This document shows, in pieces, positions 28,369 through 36,083 of a stretch of DNA of 64,000 bases. The stretch is from an uncultured Parafilimonas sp. (GTDB taxonomy: Bacteria; Bacteroidota; Bacteroidia; Chitinophagales; Chitinophagaceae). Where the stretch lies: contig CAIRZB010000012.1 in NCBI GenBank assembly GCA_903882935.1, positions 1 to 64,000 of the forward strand. Reading direction: 5' to 3'. Numbering within the stretch: position 1 is the first letter of the stretch; every line of letters begins with the position of its first letter. Made by a program: the position numbers and the translations under genes. The notes under the pieces were generated by a model. The model had not been told where the DNA came from, did no database searches, and saw only the letters and a program-made list of their open reading frames with translations.

Positions 28369-28581
28369 TTAATGAAATTTTATACATATTTTGATGATGG
28401 CCATATAAACCAGTGCCAAGGCGATAAACCAAGCTGCAACTACTGCTACCACATCCGCCATTTTTTTGGTGCCCATGCCTTCGGTTGGTATTTGGCGGAA
28501 GGCCGAACGGCGGTCATTTCCGTATCTATAGCTGTTTTGTTGTTCGCGTTGAGTGTCATTTGAAGAATTGCCTGTTACCAT
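28369..28581 (-). CDS. Small membrane protein at the head of the kdp operon (70 aa)
   Basis: 70 residues. A polar, Arg/Gln/Asn-rich N-terminus (NDTQREQQNSYRYGNDRRSA) is followed by a single TM helix, VVAVVAAWFIALALVYMAII, and the tail KICIKFH. It is the first ORF of the kdp run, 21 nt ahead of the 27-residue peptide. I do not recognise a family. The ATG at 28581 follows an A-rich leader, and internal Met36 is an alternative start that keeps only the helix. Confidence 0.55.
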   Translation of the reverse strand: MVTGNSSNDTQREQQNSYRYGNDRRSAFRQIPTEGMGTKKMADVVAVVAAWFIALALVYMAIIKICIKFH

Positions 28582-28737
28582 AATATTTTTTTTAAATAAG
28601 CTTACAAAAACGCCACTAGCCTATTACCAAGTGGCATGCCTGCGTTTGCAATGGACGTACAGGAAGTGCTGAAACCCTTTACTGGTAAAGGTTTTATGTG
28701 TTTGTTGAGGAAATATGCTAATTGGCAGTAAATAAAA
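28582..28737 (-). promoter_or_regulatory. Leader of the kdp operon with two hairpins
   Basis: The roughly 155 bp upstream of the first kdp ORF have no gene. They contain AAACCCTTTAC/GTAAAGGTTTT (28672-28694) and GCCACT/AGTGGC (28612-28635), either of which could fold in an mRNA leader. No known riboswitch was recognised. Confidence 0.35.
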
Positions 28738-28767
28738 AAGCCTTCCAAAACGGAAGGCTGCTTTTTC
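28738..28767 (-). terminator. Intrinsic terminator of the mla operon
   Basis: AGCCTTCC, loop AAAAC, GGAAGGCT, with a T run on both strands. It lies between the mlaD stop (28909) and the kdp leader, so it separates the two operons. Confidence 0.8.
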
Positions 28768-28908
28768 ATTATGGAAAAACCTGTTATGGTGTTTATGCCG
28801 TATTTACTTGAACCGTGATGCTTTTGGGGGCTTTAATGAGTGCCTAAATGCTTTTGGTAGGGTATTTTGTAGGGTGTGCTATTGGGGAATTCTTTAGGCT
28901 AAACCAAG

Positions 28909-29898
28909 TTACTGTTTGTTTAGGGTATTCTTGGCCCGATGCTTGAAAAAGCCCTCTAATAAAAAATTGTGTTGTAGGGCTTCAAGGTCTTCGTCTAATT
29001 TTTGGCTGCTGGTCTCAAGGTTTTTAAACACTGCCCGTAAATGGTCTGCCGAAACATTGTCGTTCAGCAACATGCCAATGGGGCTAGTATTTTGGCTTAG
29101 CTTCCCGGCCGTTATTTTTAGGGCATCTGCCATTGCTGCCGCTGCGTTGGCTGCTTCTTTAAATTTGGCCACGCCAATGCTCAGGCCGGTGTACATGGTG
29201 GTATCTGTAATCAACCTATGTATCGTGGAGTTTTCTTGGTCTAAGTGTTGGCTAAACAATACCAAGTTGCCCATAAATTCATTGCTTTTTGTGGATGCCG
29301 CTTTAATATCGCCAACTGCTGCCTTTAAAGTGTCCACGGCCGACTGCATGCTTTCCACCAAAGTTTTGTCGTTTATAAGTGTGCCTATTGTGCCGGTGCC
29401 GTCGGCTATGTTCTTGCTTATTTTCTTAAAATTGTTGGTAATCTCCAGCAGGTTCTTATTGTTTTCCTGCAAAGTAGCCATCATTTCGTCGGTGCCGGGT
29501 ATTTTTTCAGCGGCTAAATAATCATCTTTTTCAATTGCGGCAGCGTTTTCTGTGCCCCCATAAATAACCACAATTTTGTTGCCTATAAAACCATCAGTAC
29601 TTATTTTAACTTTTGAGTTTTTGTGTATAAAAGGCAACGCCTGCCTGTCAATATTCAGCGTTACGTCCACCGCTGCGTTGCCTTTTAACTGTATGGCTTT
29701 AACGGTGCCTATTTTAACCCCCGATACCCACACATTGTTGCCCGCCTGCAACCCGCTAATATCGTCAAACAGGGCATGTAAAGTTATTTTTTTAACAAAG
29801 GTATCTTTTTGGCCCCCCAGGGTAAAAACCGTGACTACTAGAATTAGCAACCCCAGTGCAATAAAAATACCCGTTATAATAGCACGTTTGTTTTGCAT
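28909..29898 (-). CDS. mlaD: MlaD-family (MCE domain) lipid-transport protein
   Basis: 329 residues. An N-terminal TM anchor (about 8-27, ITGIFIALGLLILVVTVFTL) is followed by the MCE domain (about 38-115), with LFDDISGLQAGNNVWVSGVKIGTV and ISTDGFIGNKIVVIYGG. A long helical, coiled-coil-like tail (about 135-320) follows, with repeated NLLEITNNFKKI and LKAAVGDIKAAST heptads. It binds lipid in the periplasm and docks on the MlaEF permease. The gene follows mlaF by 5 bp. Together they form a retrograde or anterograde phospholipid transporter across the envelope. Confidence 0.93.
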   Translation of the reverse strand: MQNKRAIITGIFIALGLLILVVTVFTLGGQKDTFVKKITLHALFDDISGLQAGNNVWVSGVKIGTVKAIQLKGNAAVDVTLNIDRQALPFIHKNSKVKISTDGFIGNKIVVIYGGTENAAAIEKDDYLAAEKIPGTDEMMATLQENNKNLLEITNNFKKISKNIADGTGTIGTLINDKTLVESMQSAVDTLKAAVGDIKAASTKSNEFMGNLVLFSQHLDQENSTIHRLITDTTMYTGLSIGVAKFKEAANAAAAMADALKITAGKLSQNTSPIGMLLNDNVSADHLRAVFKNLETSSQKLDEDLEALQHNFLLEGFFKHRAKNTLNKQ

Positions 29899-29903
29899 TC
29901 AGT

Positions 29904-30683
29904 TTATTTGGTGGTGGTAAAATTATAATCGTAAAACTGCCGAACGATGGTGTTGCTTGTTTTAAAGACCTCTTCAAAGCTGCCTCGTTCAATAAACTGG
30001 CCCTCATACAGTATAGCCACACTGTCGCCAGTTTCCTTTGCGCAGGTTAAATCGTGCGTAATTATTACACTTGTAGCATTGTATTCTTTCTGCACTTTAT
30101 TAATCAAGTGGTTAATTTCTACGCAGGTAATGGGGTCAAGGCCCGCGGTCGGCTCGTCGTACAACATTATTTCCGGGTGCAAAATCAATGTGCGGGCAAT
30201 GCCTATCCTTTTTCTTTGGCCGCCAGATAATTCCGATGGTATTTTGTTAATGGAGTCGGGCAGGCCTACACTTTCCAAAACACCTTCCACTGCCTCCTTC
30301 ACTTCCTTCATGCTCAGGTTGCGCTTATTCCTAACCAAGGGGAATTCTAGGTTTTCCCTTACCGTCATGCTGTCGTACAACGCACTGCTTTGGAATAAAA
30401 AACCAATTCTGCGCCGGTATGCTTGCAGCCCTTTAAAGTCAAGCTTGTTAACTTCATTGCCCAAAACGTTTACAGTGCCTTCATCTGGTGCCAATAAACC
30501 CGCGATGATTTTTATAAGCACCGATTTACCGCTGCCCGACCGCCCCAGCACCACCAGGTTTTCGCCTTTGTACACGTCTAACGACACATTTTTTAACACC
30601 TGTAGCTGGCCAAAACTTTTTACCAGCCCACTTACCGATATTACAATGTTGTTTTTGTCAGCCCTGGGAAGTTGCTCTTTCAT
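29904..30683 (-). CDS. mlaF: MlaF-family ABC transporter ATPase
   Basis: 259 residues. Walker A is VLGRSGSGKSVL (Gly47-Ser54). The Q loop lies in IGFLFQSSALYDSMTV, the signature is LSGGQRKRIGIART, Walker B is IMLYDEPTAGLDP and the switch His is in VIITHDL. It powers the MlaE permease in the inner membrane. It sits 4 bp after mlaE and 5 bp before mlaD, a tight operon. Confidence 0.95.
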   Translation of the reverse strand: MKEQLPRADKNNIVISVSGLVKSFGQLQVLKNVSLDVYKGENLVVLGRSGSGKSVLIKIIAGLLAPDEGTVNVLGNEVNKLDFKGLQAYRRRIGFLFQSSALYDSMTVRENLEFPLVRNKRNLSMKEVKEAVEGVLESVGLPDSINKIPSELSGGQRKRIGIARTLILHPEIMLYDEPTAGLDPITCVEINHLINKVQKEYNATSVIITHDLTCAKETGDSVAILYEGQFIERGSFEEVFKTSNTIVRQFYDYNFTTTK

Positions 30684-30687
30684 ACGC

Positions 30688-31506
30688 TTACAATAACGGC
30701 CTTATATAATTTACAACCTGCACAATAATAATCTCCTCTAAAAAAACGAGGAACATGGAAACAACAACGGCAGCATTTGCCGCGCGGCCAACACCTGCCG
30801 TGCCTTTGGTTGCATTGTAGCCCTGGTAACACCCTGTTACGCCAATGGTAAAACCATATACAACTGCTTTAATAAGCGATGCTGAAATATCCAAAAAACT
30901 AATGCTGGTAAACGCGTCTTTAAAAAATGCGGTAAAGCTGGTAGCCTCGTTGGTGTTTACATTTAAATAGGAGCCAAGCATGCCTACCAGCCCGGTGTAT
31001 AGTACCAGTAACGGCACCATTAGCGTGGTGGCAATAACCCGGCTCACCACCAAAAACTTAAAGGGGTTGGTTGCCGAAACCTCCATAGCGTCAATTTGCT
31101 CGGTAACGCGCATACTCCCCAACTCGGCGCCAATATTTGAGCCAACCTTGCCCGCCGCAATAAGAGCCGTAATTAAAGGTGCAAGGGCCCGGATTATGGC
31201 AATGCCTATCAACGACGGCAGCCAAGACGTTGCCCCAAACTCAGACAACGACGGCCGCGACTGCTTGGTGAACACTATGCCTGTTATGAAACCGGTGAGT
31301 GAAACCAGGGCGAGCGATCGGTAGCCAACATCGTAGCACTGCTTGATAATTTCCTTAAACTCATAGGGCGGCACAAACACCTCCTTAAAAACACGGCCAA
31401 TAAACCTACACACGTTGTATATGCCCAAGAAAAACGCATCTATAGTGGCAGATACCAAATACTTTCTATTGTTGGATGCATTATTTACACCGCTGTTTTG
31501 CCCCAT
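30688..31506 (-). CDS. mlaE: MlaE-family ABC transporter permease
   Basis: 272 residues. It has an N-terminal interfacial helix and about five TM segments. The MlaE core shows RSLALVSLTGFITGIVFTKQ, IGIAIIRALAPLITALIAAGKVGSNIGAELGSMRVTEQIDAM (the conserved loop) and TNPFKFLVVSRVIATTLMVP. The end GFTIGVTGCYQGYNATKGTAGVGRAANAAVV is also typical. It forms the lipid passage in the inner membrane and is the first gene of mlaEFD. Confidence 0.95.
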   Translation of the reverse strand: MGQNSGVNNASNNRKYLVSATIDAFFLGIYNVCRFIGRVFKEVFVPPYEFKEIIKQCYDVGYRSLALVSLTGFITGIVFTKQSRPSLSEFGATSWLPSLIGIAIIRALAPLITALIAAGKVGSNIGAELGSMRVTEQIDAMEVSATNPFKFLVVSRVIATTLMVPLLVLYTGLVGMLGSYLNVNTNEATSFTAFFKDAFTSISFLDISASLIKAVVYGFTIGVTGCYQGYNATKGTAGVGRAANAAVVVSMFLVFLEEIIIVQVVNYIRPLL

Positions 31507-31518
31507 AGTTAAACTAGT

Positions 31519-31699
31519 TTAAAACCATAATCTGCCCGCCCAACCAATGCCAACATAAATATACCCATCATAGAAGTATTTATTATTGATTTTTATCATG
31601 GGTTCAAAAGCCTTGTGCAAAAACAAATCCCCCCCAAACGAACCGTTGGTTAATGCCCGTTATTATGGTATCTTGGTAATTAGGCAAAACAAGTGCCAT
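31519..31699 (-). pseudogene. Frameshifted C-terminal piece of an outer-membrane-protein-like gene
   Basis: From an ATG at 31699 the frame reads MALVLPNYQDTIITGINQRF and VWGG. At a run of seven Cs (31629-31635, G on the minus strand) it must shift. The next frame then reads DLFLHKAFEPMIKINNKYF and DGYIYVGIGWAGRLWF before a TAA at 31521-31519. Dropping one G joins the two into about 59 residues. The end, with alternating aromatic and hydrophobic residues and a terminal Phe, is like the last beta-strands of an outer-membrane barrel. It fills most of the 337-bp gap between mlaE and the ModE-like gene. It could also be a sequencing error in a homopolymer. Confidence 0.5.
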
Positions 31700-31843
31700 A
31701 TTATTTTGGCCTGTTCGCTGGCAATGCCTCTGGTTAAATAGTTGGTAAAAGCAAATGATGAACCGCTAACAGCGTGCGGGAGTAAAAGCGCTAAACGTTT
31801 AACGATGCGGTTGAATGCGTGAGCATGTTGGCATGGATGCCTA

Positions 31844-32218
31844 TTATTTTACGCCCAAACTGTCTGTTTCGTGCGAGAGGAATGCTTGGAACCTTGCCCT
31901 CAGCTGTTGGTGGTAAGCTATCAGTTGCTTGGCCTCGGTTGTAATGGTGGCTCCGCCGCCTTTTTTACCCCCGGTTTGCAGCAGTACTAAAGGCTGTGCG
32001 GCTTGGGTGTTTAGAGCAGTTACCATTTCCCAGGCTTTTTTGTACGACATGCCCATACGCTTGGCCGCTTGGCTTAAAGAACCCAATTCGTCAATCAGTT
32101 GCAACAGTTCGCTGCGGCCGGGGCCAAAAAAGCGCTCCCCTTCAAACTCCAGCCAAAGGCTGCCTGCCACTTTGTAACTGCGCTGTTCTTTTAAAATATG
32201 TTTGATGGATGTTTCCAT
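31844..32218 (-). CDS. ModE-type winged-helix transcriptional regulator (DNA-binding domain only)
   Basis: 124 residues. The pattern GSLWLEFEGERFFGPGRSELL, LGSLSQAAKRMGMSYKKAWEMV and TGGKKGGGATITTEAKQLI is the LysR-like winged helix of ModE. No TOBE/molybdate-binding domain follows, so it is a single-domain form, as is common in Bacteroidota. Ligand sensing must therefore differ from E. coli ModE or be absent. No molybdate transport or cofactor gene is seen in the window, so its target is unknown. Confidence 0.88.
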   Translation of the reverse strand: METSIKHILKEQRSYKVAGSLWLEFEGERFFGPGRSELLQLIDELGSLSQAAKRMGMSYKKAWEMVTALNTQAAQPLVLLQTGGKKGGGATITTEAKQLIAYHQQLRARFQAFLSHETDSLGVK

Positions 32219-32371
32219 GTTTTATTATGTTGTGGCTAAATGAAGGTAGGGAAGATACTGGATTTGAACCCGACAATACAAACACTAAAAACGAAAGCGT
32301 GCCAAAAAACCTGCGCAATTAACGTTGCACCCCGTCACGCTAACTTACATGCATTGGTATATAAAACACGC

Positions 32372-32379
32372 TACTTTTG
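32372..32379 (+). promoter_or_regulatory. -7 promoter element abutting the Nif3-like gene
   Basis: TACTTTTG matches TAnnTTTG and ends 6 nt before the ATG at 32386, predicting a leaderless transcript. The nearest TTG at 32354-32356 is only 15 nt upstream, so the -33 box is poor. Confidence 0.45.
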
Positions 32380-32385
32380 CCAATT

Positions 32386-33483
32386 ATGAAAATATCCGAG
32401 CTAGTACGTTTGCTGGAGCAAACGGCCCCACCCTCCCTTCAGGAAAGTTACGACAATGCAGGCCTGTTAACCGGTAACCCCGGCTGGGATTGTACAGGCG
32501 TACTTTGTACGTTGGATACCACCGAGGAGGTGATTTTGGAGGCCAAGCAAAAAAACTGCAACTTGGTGGTGGCCCACCACCCCATTATTTTTGGGGGGCT
32601 TAAAAAAATAACCGGGCGCAATTATGTGGAGCGTACGGTTATTGCGGCCATTAAGCATGACATTGCCATTTATGCCATACACACCAACCTTGATAATGTT
32701 ATTACGGGCGTTAACAACCGCATGGCCGATATGCTTGGCTTGGTTAACCGAAGCATACTGGCCCCTAAACCAAGCCAGTTGATGAAGCTTTACACCTTTG
32801 CGCCCATTGATTATGCTGAAAAAGTACGCGATGCCCTTTTTGCGGCAGGGGCCGGCCACATTGGCAACTACAGTGAGGTGAGTTTTAATACGCCCGGTAC
32901 CGGCACCTTTAAAGGCAACGAGCTTACGACCCCCTACATTGGCGAGAAAGGGCAGCGCCACCACGAGGCAGAGGTGCGGGTTGAAACGGTATTGCCCGCC
33001 TACCGCCAAAAAGAAGTGGTGGATGCATTGTTGAAGGTGCACCCTTACGAGGAGGTGGCATACGACCTTGTTCCGTTGGCCAACCAAAACACCCAAACGG
33101 GCAGCGGTATGGTTGGTTTTTTACCGCAACCTGTTACAGAAACGTTTTTTTTGCAACAATTAAAACATGTATTTGGCCTAATGTTGGTGCGCCACACCCG
33201 GCTATTAAACAAGCCAGTTGAAAAAATTGCGCTGTGCGGTGGGGCAGGCAGTTTTTTAACCAAAAACGCAATTGCCTGTGAAGCAGACGTTTATATTACA
33301 GCTGACGTGAAATACCATGAGTTTTTTGATGCGGATGGTCGATTGGTGCTGGCCGATATTGGCCACTGGGAAAGTGAGCAATATACAATAGATTTGCTAT
33401 TTGATATTTTGCAAACGAATTTCCCTACCTTTGCCGTCCTTAAATCGGAAATGAATACAAACCCGGTGGAATATTTTACGTGA
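32386..33483 (+). CDS. Nif3-like dinuclear metal-centre protein (DUF34 family)
   Basis: 365 residues from the ATG at 32386, the long form with an inserted PII-like domain (about residues 125-235). The first half has SYDNAGLLTGNPGW and LVVAHHPIIFGG, with metal-binding His64 and His65, then HTNLDN. The second half has VALCGGAGS-like ALCGGAGSFL, YITADVKYHEFFDADGRLVL and DIGHWESEQY, supplying the remaining metal ligands. The biochemical role of the family is still debated; GTP cyclohydrolase I type 2 annotations are unreliable. The zinc-ribbon gene downstream is its usual neighbour. The stop codon lies at the edge of a degenerate repeat tract. Confidence 0.92.
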   Translation: MKISELVRLLEQTAPPSLQESYDNAGLLTGNPGWDCTGVLCTLDTTEEVILEAKQKNCNLVVAHHPIIFGGLKKITGRNYVERTVIAAIKHDIAIYAIHTNLDNVITGVNNRMADMLGLVNRSILAPKPSQLMKLYTFAPIDYAEKVRDALFAAGAGHIGNYSEVSFNTPGTGTFKGNELTTPYIGEKGQRHHEAEVRVETVLPAYRQKEVVDALLKVHPYEEVAYDLVPLANQNTQTGSGMVGFLPQPVTETFFLQQLKHVFGLMLVRHTRLLNKPVEKIALCGGAGSFLTKNAIACEADVYITADVKYHEFFDADGRLVLADIGHWESEQYTIDLLFDILQTNFPTFAVLKSEMNTNPVEYFT

Positions 33484-33605
33484 AACGGGAAACGTGAGAC
33501 GTGAAGCGTGAAACGGGAAACGTGAGACGGGAATCGTGAGACGGGAATGCGAAAAGTGAGACGGGAATCGTGAGACGTGGATGGGGAAACGGGAATTGTG
33601 AGAGG
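33480..33605. repeat. Degenerate short tandem repeats, units like GTGAGACGGGAATC
   Basis: About ten imperfect copies of a 9-14 bp purine-rich unit (GTGAAACGGGAAAC, GTGAGACGGGAATC, GTGAGACGTGGATG). They begin exactly at the stop codon of the Nif3-like gene. No gene is seen in the 279-bp gap. Confidence 0.8.
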
Positions 33606-33762
33606 GCAATGGTGGTGGGTTTTGGCCTAGGGTGGTAGCTGGGCAGATACATTTCGAGAACGGCTGGGCCGCAAGGAAAAACGAGCGAGAACGTCTCTAC
33701 ATATAAACCGGCAACGGGTAACCAATAGCCGGTAACAACAAACATAAACTACATACTATAAC

Positions 33763-34518
33763 ATGGCAACTGTTAAGGATTTTTCTGTTGAAGAAAAACT
33801 TGCATCGCTGGTAAAACTCCAGAAAATTGACAGCAAACTGGACGAAATTAGGATTCTTCAAGGCGAATTGCCCATTGAGGTAAAAGACCTTGAGGACGAA
33901 ATACATGGGTTAACCAGCCGCAAGAACAGGATAGAGGAGGAGATAAACGGCATTAACGAGTTTATTGAGCAAAAAAGAAATGCCATTAAAGAAGCCGAGG
34001 CTCTGGTAAAAAAATACGAAAAACAAAGCGAGAGCGTAAAAAACAACCGCGAGTTTGAAGCCATTAACAAGGAAATTGAAATGCAGCAGCTGGAAGGCAA
34101 GCTAGCAGATAAGCATATTCGCGATGCCAATGAAGAACTGGCAGACAAAGCGAGGTTGCTTGAGCAGGCCAAAAAGCAAATAGCGTCAAAAGAAAGCGTG
34201 CTGAACCATAAGAAAGGCGAGCTGGAAAAAATTATTGGCGAAACGGAGAAGGAAGAAAACGAATACATACAATTGGCCGCCGATGCCCGCAAAGGCATGG
34301 ACGACAGGCTTATTTACAGCTACGACCGCATACGCAAAAGCTACCGCAATGGCTTGGCCGTTGTGCCAGTAATGCGCGATGCCTGCGGTGGTTGTTTTAA
34401 CGCAATACCCCCACAAAGGCAAAGCGAAATACGCCAGCGTAAAAAAGTGATGGTTTGCGAAAACTGCGGCCGTATTTTGGTTGACGACGACCTAAACAAT
34501 GCTACGGAAGTAAAATAA
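33763..34518 (+). CDS. Coiled-coil protein with C4-type zinc ribbon (CT398-like)
   Basis: 251 residues. Residues about 10-185 are an almost unbroken antiparallel coiled coil rich in Lys and Glu (for example LEDEIHGLTSRKNRIEEEI). The last 50 residues form a zinc ribbon with CGGCFNAIPPQRQ and VCENCGRILVDDD, two CxxC pairs. Family members are cytoplasmic and thought to bind nucleic acid or act as scaffolds. It follows the Nif3-like gene, a conserved pairing in Bacteroidota, across a repeat-filled gap. Confidence 0.9.
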   Translation: MATVKDFSVEEKLASLVKLQKIDSKLDEIRILQGELPIEVKDLEDEIHGLTSRKNRIEEEINGINEFIEQKRNAIKEAEALVKKYEKQSESVKNNREFEAINKEIEMQQLEGKLADKHIRDANEELADKARLLEQAKKQIASKESVLNHKKGELEKIIGETEKEENEYIQLAADARKGMDDRLIYSYDRIRKSYRNGLAVVPVMRDACGGCFNAIPPQRQSEIRQRKKVMVCENCGRILVDDDLNNATEVK

Positions 34519-34586
34519 ACTGTTAAACATTTATAAGTTTTTTTAAAAGGGTGCTGGTTTCAGTACCCTTTTCTATTTTCGGGGTC

Positions 34587-36083
34587 ATGAAAAAACACAA
34601 CCCAACTTGGGTACTGGTTTGCATATTTCTTTTTTTTGCATTGCATAGCGATGCGGAAACGTACGACTTTAGCCCCACCTGCCAACAAGCATACCATGAA
34701 ATAACCAGTTTTAAACTTACCGTGGGCCAGCAATTGATAAACAAGGCCCGGTTGGAGAACCCCGATAACCTAATACCCGAGATGCTGGAAAGTTATATTG
34801 ATTTTTACCAGCTTTTTTTTAACGAAGACCCCCAGGAATACAAGCTTAGAAAGGCGCATTTTGACGACTACCTCAACAAGCTAAGTAACGGGCCCGAAGA
34901 GTCGCCCTTTTATTATTACTGCCGTGCCACCGTGCTGCTGCAAAAAGCCTGTGTGCAAATAAAATTTGGCGAACTGTTTAGCGCCGGCTGGAATTTTAAA
35001 AGGGCCTTTGGGATGATAAAAGACAACCGTAAAAAATTTCCGGGGTTTGCCCTTAACAATATGATTTACGGCCCGGCTTTGGTTGCGGCCGGCGTTATTC
35101 CAGACGGGTATAAACTGTTTGCCAGTCTTTTTGGTGTAAAAGGTTCAGTAAAAGAAGGTGTGGGTACCATACAGCGTTTTGTAAACAGCAACGACCCTTG
35201 GGCGAAACTGTTTTTGAATGAGGCGAGTTTTTATTACTGCTACTTGGTTTTTTATATTGAAAACAAGCCAGATGAAGCCTTTGCTTTTATAACCACCCAT
35301 AATTTAGACCTGGTAAACAACCACATGTTGGCCTATATGGCAACCAACTTGGCCATTAACAACAAGCAGACGGAACTAGGCAAGAGCATCATACAAAGCC
35401 GAAACCCCTCTCCAGAGTACATGCCCACCGCTTTTTGGGATTTTGAAATGGGCTATATAAAACTGCGCCATTTAGAAACCACCGAAGCTGCCGCCTATTT
35501 TGAGCGCTATTTGGCCCACTTTAAAGGCAAATTTTATGTGAAGGATGCCTGCGAAAAACTTAGTTGGTGTTACTACCTAGAAGGTAACTACCCAGCGGCC
35601 GAAAAAGCCAGGCAACGCTTACTTACCGTTGGCAGCACGGAGACGGACGCCGACAAGCAAGCCAGTGCCGACGCAAAATCGGGCATTGTGCCCAACACCT
35701 TGCTGTTAAAAGCCAGGGTATTGAATGATGGCGGGTTTAACAACGAGGCGCTAACCGCGCTGGCCGGAAAAAGTGCCAATGATTTTGCTAAAATTGAAGA
35801 AAAACTCGAGTTTGTGTACCGGCTTGCCCGCATTTATGACGACCTACACAGGTACGACTCTGCCATAAAAGCATACAATTATACAATTAGCATCGGCATT
35901 AACCGTACGGAGTATTACGCCGCACGTGCCGCCCTGCAGGCGGGTATTATTTTTGAAAACCAAGGCCATAAAGACACTGCGGTTGAATACTACCAAAAAT
36001 GCCTAAAAATGGAAGACCACGAATACAAAAACTCCATCGACCAAAAAGCCAAATCTGGCATAGCACGTTGCAAAGGGCTTTAA
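34587..36083 (+). CDS. Secreted TPR-repeat protein
   Basis: 498 residues from the ATG at 34587. A signal peptide (about 1-21, LVCIFLFFALHSDAE) is followed by helical repeats throughout. These include YCRATVLLQKACVQIKFGELFSAGWNFKRAF and, at the C-terminus, a clear TPR pair: LARIYDDLHRYDSAIKAYNYTI and AGIIFENQGHKDTAVEYYQKCL. The middle resembles IML2/TTC39-like repeat proteins. It is expected in the periplasm as a scaffold. Its stop TAA overlaps the stop of the convergent phosphatase gene. Confidence 0.82.
   Translation: MKKHNPTWVLVCIFLFFALHSDAETYDFSPTCQQAYHEITSFKLTVGQQLINKARLENPDNLIPEMLESYIDFYQLFFNEDPQEYKLRKAHFDDYLNKLSNGPEESPFYYYCRATVLLQKACVQIKFGELFSAGWNFKRAFGMIKDNRKKFPGFALNNMIYGPALVAAGVIPDGYKLFASLFGVKGSVKEGVGTIQRFVNSNDPWAKLFLNEASFYYCYLVFYIENKPDEAFAFITTHNLDLVNNHMLAYMATNLAINNKQTELGKSIIQSRNPSPEYMPTAFWDFEMGYIKLRHLETTEAAAYFERYLAHFKGKFYVKDACEKLSWCYYLEGNYPAAEKARQRLLTVGSTETDADKQASADAKSGIVPNTLLLKARVLNDGGFNNEALTALAGKSANDFAKIEEKLEFVYRLARIYDDLHRYDSAIKAYNYTISIGINRTEYYAARAALQAGIIFENQGHKDTAVEYYQKCLKMEDHEYKNSIDQKAKSGIARCKGL

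Noticed and set aside
32258-32272. T-loop-like GGTTCAAATCC on the minus strand, as in a tRNA 3' half
   Set aside because: The flanking arm is imperfect, no matching acceptor, D or anticodon arms fit at tRNA spacing, and no CCA context is seen.
36080-36083. Overlapping stop codons of the TPR and phosphatase genes (TTAA)
   Set aside because: A compact convergent arrangement, common and not unusual on its own.
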